Shown in pieces: positions 16,880-25,274 of a DNA stretch of 58,141 bases. Below the pieces are notes generated by a model. That model saw nothing but the letters and a program-made list of their open reading frames with translations, was not told where the DNA came from and searched no databases. Source of the stretch: a virus; IMG/VR virus record IMGVR_UViG_3300025168_000098, positions 1 to 58,141 of that record, one strand, 5' to 3'. The first letter of the stretch is position 1. Each line of letters begins with the position of its first letter. The position numbers and the translations under genes were made by a program.

Positions 16880-18883
16880 TTAGTGGGATGACAAATCCTC
16901 ATCTGAAAAATGATTTTCCATCAACGCATCCCATACGTCATTATCATCTGCATTGACATGAACTTTAGATGCTTCTCTAACTTTTTCTTTTATGTCTCGA
17001 TGCTTCTCTAAATCTTGAGTTGCATCAGATTCTAACTCTTCATCTAACCAAGATTTTCCTGAGAACAAAATATCGTTTTGTTCGCTATCACCAATGATTG
17101 TTGACATCAACGTGTCTTTATTGATTGGTCGAAAATATGTTGGAAGAAATAAACTTCTCCAAATACTAGATTCTTTTTTATTTTGACATCCTAATTCTTT
17201 CAATGTTTGACCTTCTCCTTTGTCTAATTTTCTTATAGATTTTGGAACTGCGGAAACATTAATTATACTTCGATATTCTGATATAATATCCATCAAACTA
17301 TTTCTGATTCCTTCTACAAATAATGGAGTCAAGGAATAATTATCCATTAGTCCTTTTCTTGTCTTAACAATCCTGTAAGTTTTCTTTTTTCCGCCTCTTC
17401 CACCACCTCTTCTGAGAACTTCAATTAATCCTGAATCTTCAAGAGTTGGAAGATGTTTTTCTATCAACGCATTCTTTGAAAGAGAAAAGGCATGGATGTG
17501 CAACCATTGTAGTATATTATCAACCGTTAAAGCCCTATTAGATTCATCCATTTTAATCATCTGAGTAAAGGTTGACCAAGAATCATCCGGCACTCCTGAT
17601 AGGCTTGCCCTCAATACCAAATCTGCTAAGACCAAACCAATGATATTGTCCTCAATCGAGGAAAGTAAAAATTGTTCTCCACTTGCATTTGTAAATACAG
17701 GTCTTTGGTGTTGATGAAGTAAAGTAATTGAATCAATAATTGACAAAACTTTTCCGATATCTCTTTGATGTTGTGCAGACCTTGAAGGGAAGAAATCTGC
17801 CATCTGTGGGGCAAAGATATTTCTAACTCTATATTTGTTCAATGAAAGCATAGATGCTTGCATCAAAGTCAGGTCTTTGTGAACCTGAAATAAGTCAGGG
17901 TTTGCTTTCGCTAATAAAGAGTTTTTAACAACTGATGAAACTTTTCCAGCAGTAGTATCAGGAGTCATCAAAAGTGTTCTTGTTATCTGCTCTTGCTCAC
18001 TAGGATTTCTTGTAGTCAAAGTAATGAAAGAAGGTTGACCACGAATGATAAAATCTCTTGTTTCTATTTCACCTGTCAATTCATTTTTGATTGGAGTTTT
18101 CCAAATTAATTCATCATCATCTCCTGACATCAACGGTTTCATTTTTTTGACGAAAGCATAAGAGTCATCTTTCTCTAATACAATGATACACTTATTGTCA
18201 ACATGAATGATGAAATTACCATCGTCATCAATCTCATCATAATCGTATTTTAGAGCCTCTTTACTTGCACCTGCAAGCACCATACACATTGACTTAGGAA
18301 CACCGTTCCTTGCAGTTAAAACCATGTATGTCTTTCCAGCCGCAGAAGTTGCTACCATTTCCAAGTTTAATGGGTTGTCTGTTTTACATGACATGATAAC
18401 TAAAAATGTCAGTATAAGATTTGCATCATCACCGATGAAAGGTGTATCTCTTGATTCGTGTAATATTTTGTTAATTTTGTCGAGCAACAAATCGTCAGCA
18501 AGAAACTTTTCAATCGTGTTGGCATCAACAGCCCCTAATGTTGAATCTGAACCGAGATATTTGTCAATTTCAGGAATCTTCACAACTTCGGGTGCTGGTG
18601 TATATTTTGCATCTCTAATAATTACTCCAACTTCCAATAGTGTATCTTTGAAAAGTTGTTTTTCACCTTCTGCAATTCCAGCAGAAGTTACAAACCTAGC
18701 AATACTATGTTGGGATAGTAGATTTAATTTTCCTTTTGGTTTCTCATCTATATCAGTTGAGAAATCAATTCTTCCTTTCTTAGAAGATAAAAATGTAAGG
18801 ACAACTTTACGTTCTCCAACCATAACTGTAAACTTACTTGCACTCTCAGATGATTGTAAAACTTGTATCTCATTTTCTTCCAT
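16880..18883 (-). CDS. Helicase-like AAA+ ATPase with C-terminal winged helix
   Basis: 667 aa starting MEENEIQ, placed by the 18-nt spacing to the promoter (an ATG 9 nt earlier is the alternative). Walker A ATSAAGKT at 178-185, a block GASKEALKYD near 205, CIIVLEKDD at 232-240 as Walker B (E in place of DE), then PSFITLTTRNPSEQEQITRTL (sensor and arginine finger region). This order matches a family of phage and plasmid primase-helicase ATPases. C-terminal winged helix with a Gly/Arg-rich turn near 505. Probably the replicative helicase; no MCM was found. Confidence 0.65.
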   Translation of the reverse strand: MEENEIQVLQSSESASKFTVMVGERKVVLTFLSSKKGRIDFSTDIDEKPKGKLNLLSQHSIARFVTSAGIAEGEKQLFKDTLLEVGVIIRDAKYTPAPEVVKIPEIDKYLGSDSTLGAVDANTIEKFLADDLLLDKINKILHESRDTPFIGDDANLILTFLVIMSCKTDNPLNLEMVATSAAGKTYMVLTARNGVPKSMCMVLAGASKEALKYDYDEIDDDGNFIIHVDNKCIIVLEKDDSYAFVKKMKPLMSGDDDELIWKTPIKNELTGEIETRDFIIRGQPSFITLTTRNPSEQEQITRTLLMTPDTTAGKVSSVVKNSLLAKANPDLFQVHKDLTLMQASMLSLNKYRVRNIFAPQMADFFPSRSAQHQRDIGKVLSIIDSITLLHQHQRPVFTNASGEQFLLSSIEDNIIGLVLADLVLRASLSGVPDDSWSTFTQMIKMDESNRALTVDNILQWLHIHAFSLSKNALIEKHLPTLEDSGLIEVLRRGGGRGGKKKTYRIVKTRKGLMDNYSLTPLFVEGIRNSLMDIISEYRSIINVSAVPKSIRKLDKGEGQTLKELGCQNKKESSIWRSLFLPTYFRPINKDTLMSTIIGDSEQNDILFSGKSWLDEELESDATQDLEKHRDIKEKVREASKVHVNADDNDVWDALMENHFSDEDLSSH

Positions 18884-18900
18884 ACTACTCATCCGTTTAT

Positions 18901-18917
18901 CCCACCCTTTTCAATCC
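18901..18917 (-). promoter_or_regulatory. Class A promoter for the helicase-like gene
   Basis: Minus strand GATTGAAAAGGGTGGG, a weaker TATA box, 18 nt before ATG 18883. It overlaps the end of the gene at 18911. Confidence 0.65.
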
Positions 18918-19195
18918 TCGATATGAAGCCATACTGTTTCCTTTGGTGGAGAACCAATCAAAGTCCAATAAACACCACATCCTTTGTCTCCACATATTAC
19001 TACAATATTAGGAAATTGATTCAACGGAGATAATAGTAATGCATCCATTTCTGCTTCTCTTGCACATTCAGGATTTAGACATTTTTCGATGATGCTTACA
19101 CCATACACATCTGCTATTCTTGAAGGTGAACCTAAGTTCCTATTATCAGGAGTTAGAACCTGTTTAGGAATTGGTTTACCATCTAAAAATCTCAT
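18911..19195 (-). CDS. Small zinc-ribbon-like protein
   Basis: 94 aa. Two Cys pairs, CLNPEC near 39-44 and CGDKGC near 68-73, could form a zinc ribbon; the rest is beta-rich. ATG overlaps the upstream stop (ATGA). Unknown function; possible nucleic-acid or protein adaptor. Confidence 0.65.
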   Translation of the reverse strand: MRFLDGKPIPKQVLTPDNRNLGSPSRIADVYGVSIIEKCLNPECAREAEMDALLLSPLNQFPNIVVICGDKGCGVYWTLIGSPPKETVWLHIED

Positions 19196-20325
19196 GCTAA
19201 TCTCTTCCTAATTTTTTCAATAATTTCCATCTGTTTCGATGTCATTTCTCGATTCAACATTGCCTTGATTATTATTGATTTTACAAAATCATTTTCCCAG
19301 CCATTCAATCTTGTTTTATCCCATCCCTGTATCTCTTCTGAAAGTGGTGTTGAAGGGAGATTATCAAGCCCCGTTTCTAAAGCATATCTAATTGCGATTT
19401 CTTGAAAGAATCTCTTGTAGCCTGAATCTAATCTTCCGACTCCTTGATTTTTAATTCTTTGAGCAACCCTAACGGACATTGTTTGTTCCCATAAACTTAG
19501 ATTATCAAGCGACCTAATCATCATCTGAAACCTCTTAGTTTGCTCTAACCATTCTTGTCTTTTATTAGCAATTTCTTGAGCCATTTTTCTCCTTCTTTCT
19601 TGGTGTTCTTCTGCAAGTATTCTCATCTTGTTTTGATGTTCTTGTTCTTGTTCAGAATACTTTTGATATTCTTCTTCTGCATAGCCAATGAACTCATCCC
19701 ATTGCCTACTTAATTTAGGGCTTGGATATCCATGAGAAATCAATCTTTTAACCATATTTCTATGAATAGATTTCCATAACTTTTTTCTCCAATCTGTTTT
19801 GTATAGAAATCTGTTGTTAGTCATCATATCTTCATACTTCTTCAAGTCAGACATTGCGGCTGGATATTTTTGGGTGAATGTAGTTCGGTTAAATTGATGC
19901 TTGGCTTCCTTCATATTTGTTTTGAGATAATCCTTCTTTTCTTCACCATCTAAAACTCGATTATCAACTGTGATTTCCACATACCTATATGCACAAACAT
20001 TTCCAACAATAATTTCTCTTTTTGATTCTTCATCGAGAAGAACACAATTTTCAACAATTGGTCTTTTACCACACAAAGAACAAGTATCTCGATGACCGTA
20101 GATTGACTTAGAATATTTCCAATCTTTTTTGAAATCGTTGTAAGGTCTGATTGTTCCATTATCTGCAACAATTCTTGATACCTTAGCAAGACTTTTTATT
20201 TGTCTTTTTTCAAGGCCACTAGCACCTTCTGCTAGTGCCGAATACAGTTCATCCGGCATATCCCCCTTAGCCTGTTTACGAATCCATCTACGGGCTTGCC
20301 TCACAACTATCGCATCTTCGACCAT
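19192..20325 (-). CDS. Zinc-finger and coiled-coil protein, unknown
   Basis: 377 aa. A treble-clef-like finger CSLCGKRP...VGNVC lies near 82-112, similar in outline to the C-terminal finger of the 49186-51345 protein. Residues about 215-270 are a long charged coiled coil (EEEYQKYSEQEQEHQNK). The rest is helical and basic. Start at ATG 20325, 17 nt from the class A element; an upstream TTG is unlikely. DNA-binding scaffold is a reasonable guess, no more. Confidence 0.65.
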   Translation of the reverse strand: MVEDAIVVRQARRWIRKQAKGDMPDELYSALAEGASGLEKRQIKSLAKVSRIVADNGTIRPYNDFKKDWKYSKSIYGHRDTCSLCGKRPIVENCVLLDEESKREIIVGNVCAYRYVEITVDNRVLDGEEKKDYLKTNMKEAKHQFNRTTFTQKYPAAMSDLKKYEDMMTNNRFLYKTDWRKKLWKSIHRNMVKRLISHGYPSPKLSRQWDEFIGYAEEEYQKYSEQEQEHQNKMRILAEEHQERRRKMAQEIANKRQEWLEQTKRFQMMIRSLDNLSLWEQTMSVRVAQRIKNQGVGRLDSGYKRFFQEIAIRYALETGLDNLPSTPLSEEIQGWDKTRLNGWENDFVKSIIIKAMLNREMTSKQMEIIEKIRKRLA

Positions 20326-20341
20326 GAACAATCAGGATTAG

Positions 20342-20358
20342 CCCACCATTATGAAAGA
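20342..20358 (-). promoter_or_regulatory. Class A promoter for 20325
   Basis: Minus strand TTCTTTCATAATGGTGGG; part of a divergent promoter region shared with the plus-strand zincin gene. Confidence 0.7.
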
Positions 20359-20390
20359 ATCACATGGCTGGCGTGGATAGAAAATACAAT

Positions 20391-20440
20391 TTTGATATCA
20401 AAAACCATTGATATTACCTAAACATTGATAAGGGGAATGC
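20391..20440 (+). promoter_or_regulatory. Class B promoter for the zincin gene
   Basis: TTTGATATCAAAAACCATTG, then ACATTGATAAGGGGAATGCC. Blocks and spacing match 9936-9981 and 35535-35580. Confidence 0.7.
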
Positions 20441-20445
20441 CGCCC

Positions 20446-20464
20446 TTGCTCATTACATGAGCAA
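20446..20464 (+). promoter_or_regulatory. Inverted repeat across start codon (TTGCTCAT-TAC-ATGAGCAA)
   Basis: Perfect 8-bp arms, 3-nt loop; the ATG begins the right arm. Same arrangement as at 9908 and 35507. Confidence 0.7.
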
Positions 20465-21176
20465 GACGCAAGAGACACAAAAATCATTCAGGATTATGGA
20501 ATCCGTTTTAGTGGATGGATATAAAATGCCTATCGTTTTCTATAATCCTGAGAATATGTCAGCACCTTACACAACAAAGAATGTTGCAGAAAGTGTGTTC
20601 CAAACATTAACAACAGAAGGTGTTAGTAAAGTCGCATTAAACAAGTTCAGAATATCAATTGTATGTGCGAGTAAATCTACATATGACGAATGGGGTGTAG
20701 GTAAAGAAGCATATGTTCAAGAGACAGATTCAGATGCAAATGGATTTGCTACGGCTATCAATGTTCACGTTTATTTCGATGGCTCAGTTAAATCAGTTAT
20801 ATCCCTAGCACATGAGTTAATTCACGTTGCTCAATATGCTTCTAAGAGATTGAAGTCTGTATGGAACTCCAACAAAGCAGATTGGGTTTCCTCATTCAAA
20901 TTATCTGAAACTAATCAAATCCAAAAAGGAACACATTCTGAAATCCCATACAATCAAAGAGTTTGGGAATGGGAAGCATTCGCAAAGCAAACATACATTG
21001 CTTCTGACATTTACACAGCAATAACAGGATATGGTCTTAGCGGCCATGAATCACAAAACAGTTCTAACGCTTCTAGGAGAATAACTTCTCTCAAAATAGC
21101 GGCTGAATGGGGATGGGATGACCTGCCTTTGAAAATAGTTTGTGCAGTTGGAGATGCAAGAGTTTGCCGAGCATAA
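20457..21176 (+). CDS. HExxH zinc metallopeptidase-like protein (zincin)
   Basis: 239 aa. LAHELIHVAQY gives HExxH at 119-123; WEWEAFA near 170-176 gives a likely third ligand (E173), the layout of SprT/IrrE-like peptidases. No signal peptide or membrane segment, so it probably acts inside the cell, perhaps on a host regulator or during assembly. It is the only plus-strand gene in the first 46 kb and is under the class B promoter. It converges on the XPD-like helicase gene, with a palindromic site between. Confidence 0.8.
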   Translation: MSKTQETQKSFRIMESVLVDGYKMPIVFYNPENMSAPYTTKNVAESVFQTLTTEGVSKVALNKFRISIVCASKSTYDEWGVGKEAYVQETDSDANGFATAINVHVYFDGSVKSVISLAHELIHVAQYASKRLKSVWNSNKADWVSSFKLSETNQIQKGTHSEIPYNQRVWEWEAFAKQTYIASDIYTAITGYGLSGHESQNSSNASRRITSLKIAAEWGWDDLPLKIVCAVGDARVCRA

Positions 21177-21201
21177 ACGTGTTGAGGCCAACATCAAAGT
21201 T

Positions 21202-22941
21202 TTACTGAATATGTCGCTTCAACCAATTCGGAGTTTCACCGATTGAACCACGAAACCAATGTGGTAAAAGTCGAGCATTCATTCTAGCAAATCTAGCCCA
21301 TGAACCATCCAAGATAAATAAGTCTCCTTTGTCAGTTGGACTTCTGATTATTCGGCCAGCACCTTGCACTAATTTCAGACCTGTTTGGAGTTGATACCAA
21401 GCCTTGCAGGGGGCAGGGCAATTGAATGACCCGCACATACCGTTAGAATACTTTGTAGGCGGCTCGTAAGGACAGTCAAGAGTTCCTTCATACTTACTAC
21501 GCCAAGCGTGTTCATCTTCCTGTAATCGTTGCTCTATCACAGCATCTCCTTTGATTGGTAAATATGGAACTTTACAGATGACCAACCATTCTGCTAACTT
21601 GCCTTTGAAATCAAATCCTTGACCAACATATGTGCTAATCAAAACTAAACTTTTATCTTCGCTAGAAAAGAAATGTTTCAATGCAACATCTCTTGCTCTT
21701 GGATTAGAATCGTGAGTAATTATTCTATCACCATATCCGAGTTCTTTCAAACCATTGACAATCGCATTTCTGATGAAATGACTATGTGGTAAAACGACCC
21801 CTCTTCTCTCAGGGTATCTATCCATAATTCCAGCAATTGCTTTGACCTGTTTCAGAACAGATTTATCTCTCTTTGAATATGACATCGAACCACATGGGGC
21901 ATAATGTATTTTGAAGTTCTCAGGGGGGAATGGAGACTTGGTAATATTGACATAAAGATTCTTTTGATTTTCTAAACCAAGACCTGAGAGAAACGTATCA
22001 ACATCGAGAATTGTTGCTGAAAGAAAGATTCGTTTTTTGGAGACACGTTCTAGCATATCCGATGCTAACCTGTTGACACGAACAGGTCTTATTTTCAGAT
22101 ATCTTCCGTTCCGGTCAGATTCATTTTCGACAACTACTCGATTTGGTTCTTTTAGTAGTTCAAGAAGTGTCGTAGTTTTACCCAATAATTTTCGATATCT
22201 TTCTGTTGCTTTCTCATCTTCATTCTGTTCAGATATTTCTATTCCAGCCTGTGCCGCTTTGTGTAATTCTGTAATCGCTGGAATCCAATCTGCCGCATGA
22301 TAATGCATTGGAAAATTAGTTGTCGAGCCGTGAGCCAAAGACCAATCCCCAAGAGTAATTCTTGTTTCAAATAATCCTAAAAGAAATGATTCCATATCAT
22401 GTGCTTCATCAACAATCGTAAACTCTCTTTGACCGAAGTTCTTGTCTCCTTGAATCAGTCTGAAAAGATATGCTGGATTCGACAAAACCAATCTTGAGTT
22501 TGCGGCCTCAAACTTCTGCTCATAATACGGGCATGGGTCATCCTCTTTTGTGTGAGGACATGAACGCTTTGCACCATAGCAAGGTGCGGAATCTGCTGTG
22601 CCTTCTCTAACCCAACATGGAAAATTATTTCTTCCTTTTATTTCTTTCAAAGATGAACCATAATCTCTCTTGTATTGTTCAGTCAGTCCGAGACTTGGTG
22701 CAAGTAGATATGCGGATTGAAACCACTTCTGTAAAGTCATAGCAATTGCTGACTTCCCAATACCTGTTGGTGCTTGGATAATTATGTTATCAAAATCATC
22801 ATTATCCAAAGCCCATTTAATTACAGATAATGCTTCGGCCTGATATGTTCTTGGAGAAGGCATTGGGAAGTCAGGTTGAATATCTTCCCAAAGGTCAGGA
22901 AGTCTGTTTTTTGAGGGGATGTTGATTTTGACTACGGCCAT
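21202..22941 (-). CDS. XPD/DinG-like superfamily 2 helicase with Fe-S cysteines
   Basis: 579 aa starting MAVVKIN, set by the promoter 17 nt upstream. Walker A APTGIGKS at 57-64, four cysteines at 109, 121, 128 and 137 between motifs I and II (iron-sulphur cluster), DEAH at 178-181, LSATIL as motif III, and QGAGRIIRSPTDKG as motif VI. A second Cys group (MCGSFNCPAPC) sits in the second half. This is a 5'-to-3' DNA helicase of the XPD group, likely for repair or replication restart. Confidence 0.93.
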   Translation of the reverse strand: MAVVKINIPSKNRLPDLWEDIQPDFPMPSPRTYQAEALSVIKWALDNDDFDNIIIQAPTGIGKSAIAMTLQKWFQSAYLLAPSLGLTEQYKRDYGSSLKEIKGRNNFPCWVREGTADSAPCYGAKRSCPHTKEDDPCPYYEQKFEAANSRLVLSNPAYLFRLIQGDKNFGQREFTIVDEAHDMESFLLGLFETRITLGDWSLAHGSTTNFPMHYHAADWIPAITELHKAAQAGIEISEQNEDEKATERYRKLLGKTTTLLELLKEPNRVVVENESDRNGRYLKIRPVRVNRLASDMLERVSKKRIFLSATILDVDTFLSGLGLENQKNLYVNITKSPFPPENFKIHYAPCGSMSYSKRDKSVLKQVKAIAGIMDRYPERRGVVLPHSHFIRNAIVNGLKELGYGDRIITHDSNPRARDVALKHFFSSEDKSLVLISTYVGQGFDFKGKLAEWLVICKVPYLPIKGDAVIEQRLQEDEHAWRSKYEGTLDCPYEPPTKYSNGMCGSFNCPAPCKAWYQLQTGLKLVQGAGRIIRSPTDKGDLFILDGSWARFARMNARLLPHWFRGSIGETPNWLKRHIQ

Positions 22942-22957
22942 GACAACTGATTTTACC

Positions 22958-22974
22958 CCCACCGATATGAATGC
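22958..22974 (-). promoter_or_regulatory. Class A promoter for the XPD-like helicase
   Basis: Minus strand TTCATATCGGTGGGGG, 17 nt before ATG 22941. Confidence 0.75.
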
Positions 22975-23081
22975 AAGCATTCTAAGGGATTCTTTTCATC
23001 AACAGGTTAAATCATACCACCCGAAAAAAAGACGGGCTTAAAAGACCACTATTTTGATATTCGTAATAGTCATATTTGTAA

Positions 23082-24188
23082 TCAAATACTTTGACCTGCC
23101 GCAAATCTGATAGATGTAATGAAATCAGGGGCTTGACGGCCAACTGTCAAAGTCATATCACAACCATCCGTAGTCATGTTCCAAGTTACATCGAAAACCA
23201 TTTGTTTTCCAGCAAGCCCACCTTCGATAGATTTGAACTCAATTATATCACCAGCAATTATGTCTAATCTGTTTGGAATTGCTTCGACAATCCATCTTGA
23301 TTTATCTATACCCTGTTGGTTTAGAATCTGACGTGCAAACAACCTTGCAGAAACTTCGTCAGTAACCATAGTTTCTTGAAACAATCTTTGGATTGGTGAT
23401 GTTGGTAAAGTTTGGGGTTCTGTTACTAAAATATCTAAACCACTATTCTGAACTGAAACAACATTAATCAAATCAGAATCATCCTCTTCTCTAACTATCG
23501 CAGTTGGCATGATATCCAAAGGTGCATTAGTTCTTGGTAAGCGACCAGCGATATACGGAACGTGAGTTGTGTCATCGAGAGATGCAAGGCTGTTGAACTC
23601 AACACGTCTTTCTGAAAGGCTGGAAGATAATCTGAAAAGATTTGGAGTTGAATTAATCAAAGATAATACTGATTGCATTCCTGATAATCTAGTCTTACCT
23701 TTCAGATTCAAATTACTTGGAATGATTACTCTTGTTTCGCCCATCATTTTTTCAAGACTTGTTAGTAAACTGTATGAACTTCCTGATACAATTTCTTTCA
23801 GAACAGAAGCACCATCTGAACGTGTTGATATAGACAATGGATTTGTCAACATAATTTCATTTGTCAATACTCCTAATGTATCGTAAGCAAGAACTGAATA
23901 TGTAGAATTAGAAGTTTCTATATCTGCTACGATTCCGCAGAAAACAAATGGTTTTGAAACACTTCCTGAAACCCATTTATTCGGAGTTGCTTTGACAGTT
24001 AATCTATCGCCTCTTGAAATTGTAAATGCTCTTTTTCCTCTTACGTTAGATAGAACAATTTGACAACTAGATGAAGCATTTAGTTTGTGTTTGACTTTGA
24101 TGCTGATTACGCCCGTTACAGTAACGGTTTGCCACGCTTCTGCCGTAGGGTTGTAATGTTCCACCAACAAGTCAAAGAAGTCGCTCAT
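23082..24188 (-). CDS. Tail baseplate/hub-like protein
   Basis: 368 aa from ATG 24188 (MSDFFDLLVEHY). Beta-rich with segments GDRLTVKA, FVFCGIVADIE and AGDIIEFKS that fit phage tail hub (gp27/gpD-like) proteins. It is the last virion gene of the module and follows the giant tail protein region after a terminator, so it has its own promoter. Baseplate role is inferred from fold hints and position. Confidence 0.6.
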   Translation of the reverse strand: MSDFFDLLVEHYNPTAEAWQTVTVTGVISIKVKHKLNASSSCQIVLSNVRGKRAFTISRGDRLTVKATPNKWVSGSVSKPFVFCGIVADIETSNSTYSVLAYDTLGVLTNEIMLTNPLSISTRSDGASVLKEIVSGSSYSLLTSLEKMMGETRVIIPSNLNLKGKTRLSGMQSVLSLINSTPNLFRLSSSLSERRVEFNSLASLDDTTHVPYIAGRLPRTNAPLDIMPTAIVREEDDSDLINVVSVQNSGLDILVTEPQTLPTSPIQRLFQETMVTDEVSARLFARQILNQQGIDKSRWIVEAIPNRLDIIAGDIIEFKSIEGGLAGKQMVFDVTWNMTTDGCDMTLTVGRQAPDFITSIRFAAGQSI

Positions 24189-24240
24189 ATAGCCTCTAAC
24201 GGGCAAACGTGGTTCAATAGAATATCTATCGGATTTGAAA

Positions 24241-24276
24241 ATAAAAAAAAGGGAGAAGCCCGAAGGCTTCCCCCTA
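24241..24276 (-). terminator. Hairpin terminator with TTCG loop
   Basis: Minus strand: GGGGGAAGCC, TTCG, GGCTTCTCCC, then T8 and ATTTTC. It ends the 24712-24299 transcript. The flank TACCTAACCAAA is also found at the 46735 terminator. Confidence 0.85.
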
Positions 24277-24298
24277 ATTTGGTTAGGTAATTATTTAC

Positions 24299-24586
24299 TC
24301 AGAATGGACTCCAAAAAGTTCCAGTTTGGTCAAACCAAAAGTAAAGGTAAGCAAGTTTTCTGTCTGCGTGGTAGGCCGTGTTCATCTCGTTCTCAGGGAA
24401 TCCAGCCCATTCGTTGCCGCATGACCAATTCTCACTCAACCATTCTCTAACATCCTTTACTGTCGTTGGTCGCTTTGGTTGGTTGTAGCCAACATAGGTT
24501 AAGTTGTAGCCTTGCACCCAAAGCCTTCTTCCTTCTGTTTGTAGTATTCGTGTGTATCTTAAATGTTCCTTTTCTGTTTCATTCAT
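24299..24586 (-). CDS. Hypothetical aromatic-rich protein
   Basis: 95 aa starting MNETEKEH after GGAGATGAATGAA-like spacing. Unusually rich in Trp and Tyr (WVQGYNLTYVGYNQ, LAYLYFWFDQTGTFW). No known motif. It ends at a terminator. Expressed with the 28-aa gene upstream. Confidence 0.65.
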   Translation of the reverse strand: MNETEKEHLRYTRILQTEGRRLWVQGYNLTYVGYNQPKRPTTVKDVREWLSENWSCGNEWAGFPENEMNTAYHADRKLAYLYFWFDQTGTFWSPF

Positions 24587-24625
24587 TTCATTCATCTCCT
24601 TTTTTCATTTCCTTCATTCATTTAT

Positions 24626-24712
24626 TCAATACTCAAAAGTTACCTGTTCTCCTTCATACCAAAGGTTTCCATTTTCATCTTCATATACTCCATTTATGTC
24701 AGTTGTTGTCAT
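24626..24712 (-). CDS. 28-aa acidic microprotein
   Basis: MTTTDINGVYEDENGNLWYE is its first part; it ends GEQVTFEY. It has the strong GGAGATGAATGAA ribosome site and a promoter with a leader hairpin, so it is probably translated. Single small beta-hairpin-like domain, function unknown. Confidence 0.6.
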   Translation of the reverse strand: MTTTDINGVYEDENGNLWYEGEQVTFEY

Positions 24713-24725
24713 TTCATTCATCTCC

Positions 24726-24788
24726 ATTGCGTGTTTTCGCAATCAATCCGAAGGGGCATGAGTATATCAATATAACTTATCTGACTAT
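24726..24788 (-). promoter_or_regulatory. Promoter and leader hairpin of the 24712 operon
   Basis: Minus strand AGTCAGATAAG, then TTATATTGATATAC. The leader has a perfect ATTGCG/CGCAAT stem (24726-24743) just before the ribosome site. Confidence 0.6.
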
Positions 24789-24800
24789 TCTTATAGAATA

Positions 24801-25232
24801 TCAGGCAAACTTTTCTGTAAATGTTTTGACATTACTCACAGAAGAGATAATTGCTTCACGAAATATTTTACTGAAATCTCTTCTATCACTTTCATCATAT
24901 CGAAGAATAATGTTTGGTAATTCGACTTTAGAATCTCTATGACATCCATGTTTTTTTGATTGACCTACTAATGTATTCATTAGATTATCTTCTTCTTTAC
25001 TAACTATTTCGTTTAGGGTTTCACGATTTTTAGGTGATTGTGAATGCATAATCAATTCTGCAAATGCTAGATTTCCTATTTGTTCAACAGAAGGTATTGG
25101 TAAATCACCTAAAGTTTTTCCTACTTCTGCAAGTTTTTCAGCAGTAATTTGTAAAGTAAATTGAACGTGGTATCTCATCACATCTAATTTTATATCGTTA
25201 TACATTTCATCGTCTATGCCGTCTTTTCTCAT
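24801..25232 (-). CDS. Hypothetical protein
   Basis: 143 aa starting MRKDGIDDEM, 17 nt from the class A element; the longer frame would include the promoter. Mostly helical, charged, no motif. It is a single-gene transcript inside the tail region yet uses the class A promoter of the replication genes, so it may not be a virion protein. Confidence 0.65.
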   Translation of the reverse strand: MRKDGIDDEMYNDIKLDVMRYHVQFTLQITAEKLAEVGKTLGDLPIPSVEQIGNLAFAELIMHSQSPKNRETLNEIVSKEEDNLMNTLVGQSKKHGCHRDSKVELPNIILRYDESDRRDFSKIFREAIISSVSNVKTFTEKFA

Positions 25233-25248
25233 GCTACTACCTTTTTTT

Positions 25249-25265
25249 CCCACCTATATCAATGA
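25249..25265 (-). promoter_or_regulatory. Class A promoter for 25232
   Basis: Minus strand AATCATTGATATAGGTGGG, 17 nt before ATG. Confidence 0.75.
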
Positions 25266-25274
25266 TTTGTTTTA

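Noticed and set aside
24466-24942. 158-aa plus-strand ORF
   Set aside because: Antisense to two genes with ribosome sites and a promoter; Phe/Ser/His-rich shadow composition.
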